Positions 34,645 through 43,073 are shown, counted from the stretch's first letter. The stretch: DNA of 64,000 nt from Streptomyces sp. ISL-43 (GCF_018614195.1 NZ_JAGGOT010000091.1:1-64000), one strand, 5' to 3'. Numbers and translations: made by a program. The notes: generated by a model not told the origin, from the letters alone.

Positions 34645-36201
34645 TCAGCTGCCCCCCAGCCGGAAGCGGAAGAAGGAGGCCGCGGTGCGGGCCAGGATCC
34701 ACAGGTCCTGCCACAGCGACCAGGTGTCGATGTAGTGGTTGTCGAAGCGGGCCCGGTCCTCGATGGAGGTGTCCCCGCGCAGGCCGTTGATCTGTGCGAG
34801 GCCGGTGATGCCGACCGGCATCCGGTGGCGGGCCTCGTAGCCCGGGTGGACGCTGCTGAACTTGGCGACGAAGAAGGGCCGTTCGGGGCGCGGACCGACC
34901 AGGCTCATGTCACCCCGTACTACGTTCCACAGCTGCGGCAGCTCGTCCAGCGAGGACTTGCGCAGGAAGGAGCCGATCGGGCTCATCCGGCAGTCGCCGG
35001 CCACCGTCCACCGGGTGGCGGACTCGTGGGCGTCGGCGCGCAGGGTGCGGAACTTCAGCAGGGTGAAGGGGCGCCCGTACAGGCCGACCCGCTCCTGGCG
35101 GAAGATCACCCCCGGCCCGTCGGAGACGCGTACGGCGAGCGCGCAGGCGCCCATCACCGGCGCGGCCGCGAGCAGCGCGAGCGAGGCCAGCAGGGAGTCG
35201 ATGGCGCGCTTCGCGTACCGCTCCAGCGGGCGGGCCGGGCGCGGCAGCAGCGGCTGGACGGCGTAGCCCCACAGCTGGTCGGCGGGCTCGGCGACGCGCA
35301 TGCCGGTGACCTTGGCGGTGCCCGCCGGGTCTGCGAGCCACAGCCGGCAGCCGTGGTCGTGGAAGAGCCGCACCAGGGAGGCGGTGCGCTCGTCGGCCTC
35401 GGGCGGGCGGGTGAAGACCGCGTGCCGGACCGAGTTCTGGATGACGGCCCGCCGGATGTCCTCGTGGGTGGCGAGTACGGGTACCCCCGCGGACCCGTCC
35501 GCGCCGGACCCGGTGTCGGCGAGCCCGACGGGGCGCAGCCCGTACTCGGGACGCCCGTGCAGGGCGGCGGCGACCGCGCTCGCCCCGGCGCCGGGTCCGA
35601 CGACGAGGGCGGAGGCGGGCCGGCGGGCGCGGGTGCGGCGGCGGAGCTGGTTGACGAACCCGCGGCCCGCGCAGGCCAGTACGACCTGCAGGCAGACGGC
35701 GCTCAGCAGGACGCCCCAGCTCAGGGCCTCACGCGGGGCGACGGCGGCCGTGACGGCGGCGGTCCCGCACCACAGGACCGCGCCCCGCCCGGCCAGTGCG
35801 GGCAGTTCGAGGAGCGCGGAGGGGGCGAGCCGCGGCCGGTACAGCCCGGCCTGCGCGTGCAGCCCGGCCAGGAGTACGGCCAGGGGCGCGGCCACCTGGC
35901 CCGCCGGCTCCAGTCCGGGCAGGGCCGCGGTCGTCACCACGACGGCCAGGGCGTCCGCGGTCAGCAGCGGGGCGACCCCGTCCCGGCGGCGGACCCGGCG
36001 CGGCCGGGCGGCCGGGCGGGCCTGGGCCTTGGGCCCGCGCGGCGGGTGGATGGCGGTCACGGAACGGCGGACGGCGGTGGTGCCGGTAGTGGCGGTGCCG
36101 GTACTCGTGCCGGTACTCGTGCCGGTGGCGGCGGTACTGCCGCCGGCGGGCCCCGTGCCGCCCTGCCCGGTGTGCCGGGCGGGTGCGCTGTCCATCGTCA
36201 T
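34645..36201 (-). CDS. polyprenyl glycosylphosphotransferase (initiating sugar transferase)
   Basis: A 518-residue WbaP/exopolysaccharide-type initiating transferase. After a Thr/Gly-rich N-terminus and several membrane helices comes a soluble CoA-binding-like region (about 195-300), and then the catalytic bacterial sugar transferase domain: RQERVGLYGRPFTLLKFRTL, SSLDELPQLWNVVRGDMSLV followed by GPRPE, and PVGITGLAQINGLRGDTSIE. It moves a sugar-1-phosphate to undecaprenyl phosphate, starting each repeat unit. The ATG overlaps the upstream stop (ATGA). Confidence 0.93.
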   Translation of the reverse strand: MTMDSAPARHTGQGGTGPAGGSTAATGTSTGTSTGTATTGTTAVRRSVTAIHPPRGPKAQARPAARPRRVRRRDGVAPLLTADALAVVVTTAALPGLEPAGQVAAPLAVLLAGLHAQAGLYRPRLAPSALLELPALAGRGAVLWCGTAAVTAAVAPREALSWGVLLSAVCLQVVLACAGRGFVNQLRRRTRARRPASALVVGPGAGASAVAAALHGRPEYGLRPVGLADTGSGADGSAGVPVLATHEDIRRAVIQNSVRHAVFTRPPEADERTASLVRLFHDHGCRLWLADPAGTAKVTGMRVAEPADQLWGYAVQPLLPRPARPLERYAKRAIDSLLASLALLAAAPVMGACALAVRVSDGPGVIFRQERVGLYGRPFTLLKFRTLRADAHESATRWTVAGDCRMSPIGSFLRKSSLDELPQLWNVVRGDMSLVGPRPERPFFVAKFSSVHPGYEARHRMPVGITGLAQINGLRGDTSIEDRARFDNHYIDTWSLWQDLWILARTAASFFRFRLGGS

Positions 36202-37424
36202 CGGCTGATGCGCTCCTGGTTCAAGGGCCGGGGCCTGCCCAGCAGTTCGTGGTACAGACCGGTGACCGCGTCCGTGGTCCGCCGCACGTCGAAGTCCATC
36301 CGCGCGTGCCGCTGGGCCTGCTCACCGAGTTGGGCGAGCAGCCGCGGCTCGGCGAGCAGCCGTCCCAGGGCCTTGGCCAGCGCCCTCGGGTCCTCCGGCT
36401 CCACCAGGCACAGCCGTCCCTGGCCGGGCGGCAGGCTCTCCCTGGCACCGCTGACGTCGGAGACCAGGACCGGGCGGCCACAGGCCATGGCTTCGAGCGG
36501 GGCGAGCGCCATGCCTTCCCAACGCGACGGCAGTACAACGAGATCGGCGGCCCGAAGCCACGGTCGGATGTCGCGGGCGGCCCCGGCGAAGTGCACCGCG
36601 GCCGGGGCCGTACGACGCAGCCGTTCCGTGTCGGGGCCGTCGCCGACCAGCGCGAGGCGGGCGCCGGGGACGGCTCCGAGCAGCTCCGGCCAGGCCCGCA
36701 GCAGGATGTCCTGCCCCTTCTGCTGGCAGATCCGGCCTACGCAGACGGCGAGCGGCCCGTCGCCCAGGAAGGCGGCGGGCAGCGACAGTTCGGCGCGCGC
36801 CCGGGCCTTGTCCATGGCGGGGTCCGGGTCGCCGGGGCGGAAGTGGTCGAGGTCGACGCCGTTGCGGATGACCGACCAACGGGCGGCGATCCCCTCGGAC
36901 TCGCCGGTCCGGCGTTCGGCCTCGCTGACGCAGAGCACCCGGTCGGCCCAACGGGCCCCGAAGCGCTCCCAGCGCAGCGCGAGCGCGGCGGTGGCCCCGC
37001 CGACGGCGTCGAAGGACCAGGCGTGGGGCTGGAAGACGGTCGGGACGGCGCCGCGCACGGCGAGCCGCCCGGCCAGCCCCGCCTTGGCGCTGTGGGCGTG
37101 CAGGATGTCGGGCCGGACGCGGCCGATCAGGCGGCGCGCGCCCAGCACTTCGGCGGCGAGCCCCGGTCCGGGGGCCCGTCCGGCACGCCAGGTGAGCACC
37201 TCGGCCCCGGCGGCGCGGGCGGCTTCGGCGAGCTGTCCGCCGCGCGGGCAGCCGACGACGGTCCGCAGTCCGGCGGCGGATTGGGCCCGGACGAGGTCGA
37301 CGACGACGCGCGCGACACCGCCGTCGACGGGCTGCACGAGGTGGAGGACGGCCGGCGGCCGGCCGGGCGGGGAGGCGGACGGCGAGGAGGGCGAGGGCGT
37401 GGGGGAGGAAGGCTGTGTCGACAC
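36198..37424 (-). CDS. GT4 glycosyltransferase
   Basis: A 408-residue GT-B glycosyltransferase: DILHAHSAKAGLAGRLA, VCVGRICQQKGQDILLRAWP (donor phosphate-binding region), and PSRWEGMALAPLEAMACGRP (E-x7-E). The first 25 residues are Pro/Ser-rich (SSPTPSPSSPSASPPG). GTG at 37424 is used because GGAGACCGC precedes it; an in-frame ATG at 37478 runs into the 3' end of the DUF3344-like gene. It is the first gene of the leftward run of overlapping polysaccharide genes ending at 27383. Confidence 0.9.
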   Translation of the reverse strand: MSTQPSSPTPSPSSPSASPPGRPPAVLHLVQPVDGGVARVVVDLVRAQSAAGLRTVVGCPRGGQLAEAARAAGAEVLTWRAGRAPGPGLAAEVLGARRLIGRVRPDILHAHSAKAGLAGRLAVRGAVPTVFQPHAWSFDAVGGATAALALRWERFGARWADRVLCVSEAERRTGESEGIAARWSVIRNGVDLDHFRPGDPDPAMDKARARAELSLPAAFLGDGPLAVCVGRICQQKGQDILLRAWPELLGAVPGARLALVGDGPDTERLRRTAPAAVHFAGAARDIRPWLRAADLVVLPSRWEGMALAPLEAMACGRPVLVSDVSGARESLPPGQGRLCLVEPEDPRALAKALGRLLAEPRLLAQLGEQAQRHARMDFDVRRTTDAVTGLYHELLGRPRPLNQERISR

Positions 37425-37443
37425 GTGGAGCGGTCTCCTGCGT

Positions 37444-38544
37444 TCAGCGGCGCGCGTCTGTCTGAACGAAGAGCACACCGAGGAATTGACCCTGACTTTC
37501 GCCCGTGAACCCGAAGGTCAGGCTGCGGGCGCCACCGGACAGGGCGGGGCTCAGATCGAACACGTCCGCGTCATATCCGAGATTATTCAAATGTTCGGGC
37601 TGTCGCACGAACGAGTGATGCCCGAATTCCGTGATCGTGGAATTCATAACATCATTAAAAGGATTTTCTCCGTCACTGAGACTGATCCGGCGACCACTGT
37701 CGGCGGTCACCGTGAGTGAGTCCCCGAGCGTCCCGCGGTCCCCGTCGTAGGCGACGAACCCGGCCCGCCCCGACGCCCCCGGCCCCGCGTCCAGACCGGT
37801 GATCTCCACCGTCTCGCCCGCCGCCTCGCCGGCCCCCTCGGCCAGCCCTTCGAAGCCGTCCCAGATCGAGACCCGGCGCACCGGCTCCTGCGGGTGCTCG
37901 TAGGCCACCACCAGCGTCCAGCCGCCCCAGGCACCCATGTCCGAGTGCCCCATGGCGATGTTCAGCTGTGCCACCGTCCACATCCCGGCGCCGCCCTTGC
38001 GGACCAGCGGCGTCACGTCGGCGGAGGCCTGGTAGGCGTCACCGGCAGCGTCACTGCGATGCCCGATCACCGTGTCGGCCAGCACTTCCTTGTACGCGCC
38101 GCCCGGCTCGGCGACCAGCACCCGACCGTTGTCCTCCGGCGGCTTCTGCTCGCCGACCCGCAGGTTCCCGCCCCAGTACAGCCGGGCGTACGAGACCTTC
38201 GCCGCCTGCGGGACCTTGAGCTCGGCCCGGGTGGAGTTGTAGGTGTCCGGGTCCTTGTCGACCTCGTCGTAGAACATCTCGTAGTCGCTGTTGGCCCCTG
38301 CGGCGCCCTTGTTGACGGCGGCGCACGGCTCGGCCTGCGAGGACTCCTCCTTGCGGCAGCCGATCGAAGAGTTCGAGGCCCGGACCAGGCCGCCGTGCTG
38401 CACGGCCTGGTAACGCTGAGTGAAGGGAACTCGCGGCGCCTCCTTGCCGGCGGGGGGCGCGGCGCCCGCCACGGGCACGTTCGCCGAAAGTGCGAGGCAG
38501 GACAGCAGACCGAGCGTGCCGAGGATTCTGCGGGAGGAACCCAT
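37444..38544 (-). CDS. secreted DUF3344-like surface protein
   Basis: A 366-residue exported protein with a signal peptide (MGSSRRILGTLGLLSCLALS, cleavage near AGA-APP). The mature part is beta-rich and holds the pattern KVSYARLYWGGN...ADVTPLVRKGG...GWTLVVAYEHPQEPVRRVSI-WDGFEG, as in proteins with DUF3344. Two cysteines occur early (IGCRKEE...AEPCAAV). The 3' part (from about 37690) is markedly AT-richer than the surroundings, which may mark recent change or transfer. It lies 19 bases upstream of the glycosyltransferase start, so it may head the polysaccharide operon. It diverges from the first chaplin. Function unknown; surface location is predicted. Confidence 0.8.
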   Translation of the reverse strand: MGSSRRILGTLGLLSCLALSANVPVAGAAPPAGKEAPRVPFTQRYQAVQHGGLVRASNSSIGCRKEESSQAEPCAAVNKGAAGANSDYEMFYDEVDKDPDTYNSTRAELKVPQAAKVSYARLYWGGNLRVGEQKPPEDNGRVLVAEPGGAYKEVLADTVIGHRSDAAGDAYQASADVTPLVRKGGAGMWTVAQLNIAMGHSDMGAWGGWTLVVAYEHPQEPVRRVSIWDGFEGLAEGAGEAAGETVEITGLDAGPGASGRAGFVAYDGDRGTLGDSLTVTADSGRRISLSDGENPFNDVMNSTITEFGHHSFVRQPEHLNNLGYDADVFDLSPALSGGARSLTFGFTGESQGQFLGVLFVQTDARR

Positions 38545-38720
38545 GACCCTGTCTCCTAATTTCGATCAAGGGGATAAAACAGGAGTGAACTTTGTCAGAA
38601 CTCAGGCCGGAAATCACGCCGGACTCGCCCGTACGGCCTTTTGGGCGATAGCACGCACCCTCGGACCGGGCGGGTCGTTATGGGCTTGCGAGATCGTTCG
38701 AACCGAAAGGAAAAACGGAG

Positions 38721-38975
38721 ATGAAGAAGAGGCTGGTGCGCGGCACCACCATGGCGGTCGCGAGCGCCGCGATGCTGATGGGCGGCGCGGGCCTCGCCTC
38801 CGCGCACGGCGGCGACGGCGCGACGGCGAACGGCTTCACGGGCGAGTCCCCCGGCGTCCTGAGCGGCAACCTGCTCCAGGTCCCCGTCGACGTCCCGGTG
38901 AACGTCTGCGGCAACACCGTGAACGTGATCGCCCTGCTGAACCCGACATTCGGCAACACCTGCGTCAACGCCTGA
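38721..38975 (+). CDS. short chaplin
   Basis: An 84-residue secreted short chaplin: signal peptide (to LASA-HGG), then one chaplin domain, SPGVLSGNLLQVPVDVPVNV followed by CGNTVNVIALLNP and FGNTCVNA, with the two conserved cysteines. Chaplins assemble into the amphipathic amyloid film that lets aerial hyphae break the water surface. ATG at 38721 follows GAAAGGAAAAACGGAG. The product is most similar to the neighbouring short chaplin at 39733. Confidence 0.97.
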   Translation: MKKRLVRGTTMAVASAAMLMGGAGLASAHGGDGATANGFTGESPGVLSGNLLQVPVDVPVNVCGNTVNVIALLNPTFGNTCVNA

Positions 38976-39092
38976 CGTCAACCGTGCGGCCCGAAACTTC
39001 GGCATCCGAGTGAAGACTCGCAACCCAAACCGCGGTTGGGCCGTTGATCCGGGTGCTTGAGTACCGGGCAATCCTGCAAAAAAGGGACCATC

Positions 39093-39503
39093 ATGATCAA
39101 GAAGTTTGCGGCCGGCGCAGCGGTTGCCGCCTCGTTCGTCGGACTCGGTGCCGCCATGGCCCCGCAGGCCATGGCCATCGGCAACGACAACGGCATCAAC
39201 ACCGTGAACGGCAACGGGGCGTCGCAGATCTATGGCAACCAGGCCACCTACGGCAACATGAGCCCGCAGATGGCGCTCATCCAGGGCTCCTTCAACAAGC
39301 CCTGCATCGCCCTGCCGGCCAAGGCCAACGTCCAGTCCATCCTGGCCCTGGTCAACGTCGGCGTCCAGGACATCCCGGTCCTGTCCAGCCCGCAGAACCA
39401 GCAGTGCACCGAGAACTCCACCCAGGCCAAGGGCGACGAGGCTCTCTCGCACATCCTCAGCAACATCCCGGTCCTGTCGGGCAACGTCTCCTCCGGCAGC
39501 TGA
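39093..39503 (+). CDS. rodlin (copy 1)
   Basis: A 136-residue secreted rodlin (RdlA/RdlB family). Signal peptide ends near AMA-IGN; the mature part has the invariant start IGNDNGINTVNGNGASQIYG and the central NKPCIALPAKANVQS and SSPQNQQCTENSTQAKGD (two cysteines). Rodlins line up chaplin fibrils into the rodlet layer of spores. ATG at 39093 follows AAAGGGACCATC. It lies between two chaplin genes, as in the chpD-rdlA-rdlB locus of S. coelicolor (established knowledge). Confidence 0.97.
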   Translation: MIKKFAAGAAVAASFVGLGAAMAPQAMAIGNDNGINTVNGNGASQIYGNQATYGNMSPQMALIQGSFNKPCIALPAKANVQSILALVNVGVQDIPVLSSPQNQQCTENSTQAKGDEALSHILSNIPVLSGNVSSGS

Positions 39504-39526
39504 CAGCAGCCCGCACACCGCGCCAA

Positions 39527-39561
39527 CGAGGCCGCCGCACCTTCGGGTCGCGGCGGCCTCG
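39527..39561 (+). terminator. hairpin after rodlin copy 1
   Basis: A perfect 12-bp stem (cgaggccgccgc with gcggcggcctcg) and 11-base loop begins 24 bases after the rodlin stop. Confidence 0.8.
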
Positions 39562-39732
39562 CCGCATGTCGGGCCCCGGAAAAGACCCGGCGAAATCCGG
39601 CCGGAATTCAGGCGGCACGAGCATCTGAGTGAATTGGTGAGCGGCCCGGAAAAATCCCCGGTTTCTTTTCCCCGACCCGCTCGTTGTTATTTCTGCAGCG
39701 GATAGACCTCTGCGGGAAGGAATCGAAGAAAA

Positions 39733-39966
39733 ATGACGTACAAGAAGGCAGTGGTGCTGGCCGCCGGCATTCTGATGGCCGCCGGTGCCGCCTCCCCCGC
39801 CATGGCCGACTCTGTGGCCGAGGGCAAGGCCGTGGGCTCGCCCGGCGTCCTGTCCGGCAACGTGCTCCAGGTCCCGGTGCACATCCCGGTCAACGTCTGC
39901 GGCAACACCGTCAACGTGATCGCGCTGCTGAACCCCGCGTTCGGCAACACCTGCGTCAACGCCTGA
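39733..39966 (+). CDS. short chaplin
   Basis: A 77-residue short chaplin. Signal peptide (MTYKKAVVLAAGILMAAGAA) cleaved near AMA-DSV; chaplin domain SPGVLSGNVLQVPVHIPVNV then CGNTVNVIALLNPAFGNTCV, two cysteines, ending CVNA. ATG at 39733 has GGAAGGAATCGAAG upstream. The 229-base upstream gap holds its own promoter region after the rodlin terminator. A strong hairpin follows. Confidence 0.97.
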   Translation: MTYKKAVVLAAGILMAAGAASPAMADSVAEGKAVGSPGVLSGNVLQVPVHIPVNVCGNTVNVIALLNPAFGNTCVNA

Positions 39967-40002
39967 CGAAGCGCTCTTGCCCGCAAGGGCAGACCTCCTC
40001 GG

Positions 40003-40042
40003 GGTGGCCTCGGAGTGCACGGCGGTGCACTCCGAGGCCACC
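40003..40042 (+). terminator. hairpin after the second short chaplin
   Basis: An 18-bp perfect stem (arms 40003-40020 and 40025-40042) with a 4-base loop, 37 bases after the chaplin stop. Confidence 0.85.
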
Positions 40043-40087
40043 TTCGATTCAGCACCGGCCGCAGCGCCGGTAGACAGGGAAGGACCC

Positions 40088-41221
40088 ATGCGACAGGTAC
40101 TGAGCCGACAGGTACTGGGCAAGGGGGTGCTCACCGCGGCCGCGGCGTCGAGCCTGCTGTCGATCGCGGCGGGCGCGGCCTACGCGCACCCCGGGGCCAT
40201 GGCCGAGGCCTCGCATTCACCGGGTGTGCTGGCCGGCAACAGCGTCTCGGCACCGATCACCTTCGCCCCGAACGTGTGCGGCAACACCGCGGACGCCGGA
40301 GCGGCCCTCAACCCCGCGATGGGCAACAACTGCGCCACCACGACCGGCTCCCACGCCGACGCCGGGTACGACTACGAGCGCTACCTGAGCCCCGAGCACG
40401 CGGAGGAGTTCGAGCGCTACCTCAACGAGCACGCCGAACGTGAGGAGCGCGCCGGACGCGAGGAGCGGCACGAGGAGCACGGCGACGGCGGTTACGGGGA
40501 AGCCCCGCACCACGGCGGTTTCGGGGAGTCCGGCGACTCCGGCGAGGAGGAGTGCGACGACCACCCGGCTCCGGAGAAGCCCGAGCCGAGGCCGCAGCAC
40601 CAGCCCGAGCCGCACGCCGAGCATCCTCCGGCCCCGGCCCCGGCTCCGCACCACGCGCCCCCGGCCCCGGAGCCCGAGCCGCAGCCGCAGCCCGAGGCGG
40701 AGCACCCGGCGCCGGAGCCGCAGCCCGTACCCGTACACGAAGCCCCCGTACAGGAGGCGCCCGCGCCGGAGCCCCTCCCGGCACCGGTTCCGGCCCCGGA
40801 GCCCGTGCCGGCTCCGGTCGAGGAGGCACCCGAGCCGCTCCCGGCCCCGGGGCCCGCCCCCGTACCGGAGGAGGCGCCGCACACGCTCCCCGCCCCGGCG
40901 CCCGTGGTGGAAGAGGCTCCCGCTCCGATGCCGCCGCGCGGCAGCCAGTTCGTGGAGCACCCGGCGGCGCCCGCTCCCGCGCCGGCCGACCAGCCCCCGG
41001 CGGCCCCGGCCGGTGACCTTCCGGTCCACCTGACCCCGGCTCCGCCGTCCGCCCCGGCCCCGGCTCCCGCTCCCGTAGCGGCGCCGGTTCCGGCCCCCGC
41101 GCAGGCGACCGCGCCGCAGCTCGCGGCGACCGGCGCCGGATCGCCCGGCGCCGCGGCGGCTCTCGCCTCGGCCCTGGTCCTGGGCGGCGCAATTCTGTAC
41201 CGCAGGTCCCGTATCGCCTGA
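40088..41221 (+). CDS. sortase-anchored long chaplin with a single chaplin domain
   Basis: A 377-residue wall-anchored surface protein. Signal peptide to about residue 33 (AYA-HPG); one chaplin domain (about 39-80: SPGVLAGNSVSAPITFAPNV, CGNTADAGAALNPAMGNNC, two cysteines); a charged His/Glu-rich region (90-155); a long Pro/Glu/Ala-rich spacer (155-335); and a C-terminal sorting signal QLAATGAG, hydrophobic helix, RRSRIA. LAxTG is the class E sortase motif used by the long chaplins ChpA-C. Those have two chaplin domains and a short spacer; here one domain is carried on a very long stalk. ATG at 40088 follows GGGAAGGACCC. Confidence 0.92.
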   Translation: MRQVLSRQVLGKGVLTAAAASSLLSIAAGAAYAHPGAMAEASHSPGVLAGNSVSAPITFAPNVCGNTADAGAALNPAMGNNCATTTGSHADAGYDYERYLSPEHAEEFERYLNEHAEREERAGREERHEEHGDGGYGEAPHHGGFGESGDSGEEECDDHPAPEKPEPRPQHQPEPHAEHPPAPAPAPHHAPPAPEPEPQPQPEAEHPAPEPQPVPVHEAPVQEAPAPEPLPAPVPAPEPVPAPVEEAPEPLPAPGPAPVPEEAPHTLPAPAPVVEEAPAPMPPRGSQFVEHPAAPAPAPADQPPAAPAGDLPVHLTPAPPSAPAPAPAPVAAPVPAPAQATAPQLAATGAGSPGAAAALASALVLGGAILYRRSRIA

Positions 41222-41249
41222 CGGCAATACCGGTAATCGGAAGAAATAT

Positions 41250-41283
41250 CGGCCGGAGAATCCCTTGTCGGATTCTCCGGCCG
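41250..41283 (+). terminator. hairpin after the long chaplin
   Basis: A perfect 14-bp stem (cggccggagaatcc with ggattctccggccg) around a 6-base loop, 28 bases after the stop. Confidence 0.85.
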
Positions 41284-41387
41284 TTGCCGTGTTCGGTTCC
41301 GCGTTTCCGTAGCGGCGGGGAATCGTTAGCCAGGACGAAAGCGGCGCGACGGTCGCTGCTGGCCACCTCTTGGAAAAGGACTTGATA

Positions 41388-41729
41388 ATGAAGCTCTCGA
41401 AGGTCGCCGCTGTCGTCGTCGGCTCCGTCGCCGCCCTCGGCGCCGCCACTCCCGCGTTCGCCGCCGAGGCGCCGGCCGTCCCCATGAGCCTGACGAGCGG
41501 GCTCACCGAGACCCTGGGCGCCGTGAACCCCGTCTCGGAGGCGCTCCCGCAGACGGTGGGCAACGGACTGGCCGAGCAGGGCGAGAGCGTCCAGAAGGTC
41601 GTGACCACCGTCCGGAAGGTCAACGAGGTCCGCAACGATGCGCCGGGCGAGGTAATGAAGCTGGCGAACGGGGCCACGCAGGCGTCCCCGCTGCTCGGCG
41701 GAGTGAAGCTCAACGGCGGCGCCAACTGA
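41388..41729 (+). CDS. small secreted protein in the chaplin cluster
   Basis: A 113-residue exported protein with a signal peptide (MKLSKVAAVVVGSVAALGAA, cleavage near AFA-AEA) and no cysteine. The mature part is alanine/valine-rich and probably helical (SVQKVVTTVRKVNEVRNDAP). It does not match chaplins or rodlins. ATG at 41388 follows GGAAAAGGACTTGATA. It sits between the anchored chaplin and a convergent chaplin, with terminators on both sides, so it has its own transcription unit. Function unknown; location suggests the spore or aerial-hypha surface. Confidence 0.8.
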   Translation: MKLSKVAAVVVGSVAALGAATPAFAAEAPAVPMSLTSGLTETLGAVNPVSEALPQTVGNGLAEQGESVQKVVTTVRKVNEVRNDAPGEVMKLANGATQASPLLGGVKLNGGAN

Positions 41730-41757
41730 CGGGAACGCCCCGTACTCCTGCCGACAT

Positions 41758-41797
41758 GACTGTGGGCGCCACCGGCAAGGCCGGGGCGCCCACAGTC
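41758..41797. terminator. bidirectional hairpin between convergent genes
   Basis: A 13-bp perfect stem (gactgtgggcgcc with ggcgcccacagtc) and 14-base loop lies between the stops of the secreted protein (41729) and the minus-strand chaplin (41815). Confidence 0.85.
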
Positions 41798-41814
41798 GGT
41801 TGGTGCGTCCGACG

Positions 41815-42054
41815 TCAGTCGTTGACGCAGGTGTTGCCGAACGCCGGGTTCAGGGCGCCGATCACGTTGACGGAGTTGCCGCAGACGTTGATCGGGATGT
41901 GGACCGGGACCTGGGCCAGGTTGCCCGAGAGGACACCGGGGGAACCCACGGCCGCGCCCTCTGCCGTCGAGTCGGCGGCGGCGGAGCCGACGGCACCGGC
42001 CGCGGCGAGACCAGCGGTGGCCAGGACCAGGGCGGCCTTCTTGGCAGTGTTCAT
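41815..42054 (-). CDS. short chaplin (minus strand)
   Basis: A 79-residue short chaplin. Signal peptide (MNTAKKAALVLATAGLAAAG, cleavage near AAA-DST) and chaplin domain SPGVLSGNLAQVPVHIPINV, CGNSVNVIGALNPAFGNTCV, two cysteines, ending ND. ATG at 42054 has AGAAGG 12 bases upstream. It is the only chaplin of the cluster on this strand and differs from the other two at several domain positions (Gly-Ala for Ala-Leu before LNP). Confidence 0.96.
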   Translation of the reverse strand: MNTAKKAALVLATAGLAAAGAVGSAAADSTAEGAAVGSPGVLSGNLAQVPVHIPINVCGNSVNVIGALNPAFGNTCVND

Positions 42055-42199
42055 GGGAAGTGCACCTTCTCTTCGACGTTCTGCCCCGATTCCGAGGCTC
42101 ACATCGAGCGAAACGCTCCACCCTCCCAGACGACACGGTTCCGCACGCGATCAGACCTGTTCGGCCCAATGGTCGTCACCACGTGCGGATCCGGGTCCG

Positions 42200-42790
42200 C
42201 TACGGAAGGAGGTCCGGGATCTCGGGGACCATGTCCGCCGGCGGCAGGAGCGGGACCGCCGGCGCGGCCGGCACCGCCGGTACGCCCGGTACCGCTCCCG
42301 CGGGTGGGGCCGCAGGAACGGAGACGGGGAGCCCCGGGATCCCGACCGGGAGATCGGGGATCCCGACCGGGAGCCCCGGGATCCCGACCGGGAGATCGGG
42401 GATCTCGGGGATCTCGGGGATCTCGGGGATCTCGGGGATCTCCGGAATGCCCGGGAGCGGCAGTTTGGGGATCTCCGGGATCGCGGGCAGGGCCGGGAGC
42501 GTCGGCAGCTTGATCTCGGGGATCGTGACCCCCGGCAGCAGGGTGCCCAGGCTCTTGGTCAGGTCCGCCAGGATCTTGGAGACCTGCGCGAGGATGTCTT
42601 CGACGGGGCCCGCCGCCGCCACCCTCTCGTCGATCTGCTCCTGGGCGGCCGCCACGCGGGACGCGGCGCGGCCGGCACCTTCGGCGGCGCCTTCCGCGGC
42701 GCCCGCGGGGGCGACCGCGCCGGCGAATATGGCGACCGCCAGGGCCGACGGGACGAGGACGCGGACGCGGGAGGCCTTGGTGCGGTGCAT
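42200..42790 (-). CDS. secreted IPEIP/LPVGIP-repeat protein
   Basis: A 196-residue exported protein with a signal peptide (cleavage near AGA-AEG), a short helical region (about 40-85, RVAAAQEQIDERVAAAG then ILAQVSKILADLTKSLGTLL) and a C-terminal half that is almost wholly Pro-hydrophobic repeats. Units of IPE (five in a row near residue 117-131), then LPVGIPG / LPVGIPD alternating four times, end in VPAAPAVPLLPP. No cysteine and no sortase signal. ATG at 42790 follows AGAAGGAACACTC. The repeats should form an extended, possibly polyproline-II rod. It is inside the chaplin/rodlin cluster; no known family is recognised. Confidence 0.85.
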   Translation of the reverse strand: MHRTKASRVRVLVPSALAVAIFAGAVAPAGAAEGAAEGAGRAASRVAAAQEQIDERVAAAGPVEDILAQVSKILADLTKSLGTLLPGVTIPEIKLPTLPALPAIPEIPKLPLPGIPEIPEIPEIPEIPEIPDLPVGIPGLPVGIPDLPVGIPGLPVSVPAAPPAGAVPGVPAVPAAPAVPLLPPADMVPEIPDLLP

Positions 42791-43073
42791 GAGTGTTCCT
42801 TCTGGTGGTCGCGCACGAAAACGGACCCGAGCGATCCGCCTCCTTACCCACCGTGCGAACACGTTCTACGGAACGCAACAGGATCTTGGAGCCCCCCACC
42901 CCCGCTACGGGCTGCGTACGGGCTTCGCGCACGCGTCCGGGGGCGGCTCACCCCACCCGGGGAAAACCCGCCCGCCGGCAGGCCGTTTGAGTGAAGCAGC
43001 AGAACCAACCCTCCTTGCGGGCAGTTGATCAGGGCGCTCCACTAGCGGGCACTCGTGCGACAAAAGGATCACA

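Noticed and set aside
42330-42450. Repeats of gatcccgaccgggag and ggatctcgggg considered as CRISPR or iteron DNA
   Set aside because: They encode the LPVGIP and IPE units of a secreted protein with signal peptide and ribosome-binding site; no unique spacers are present.
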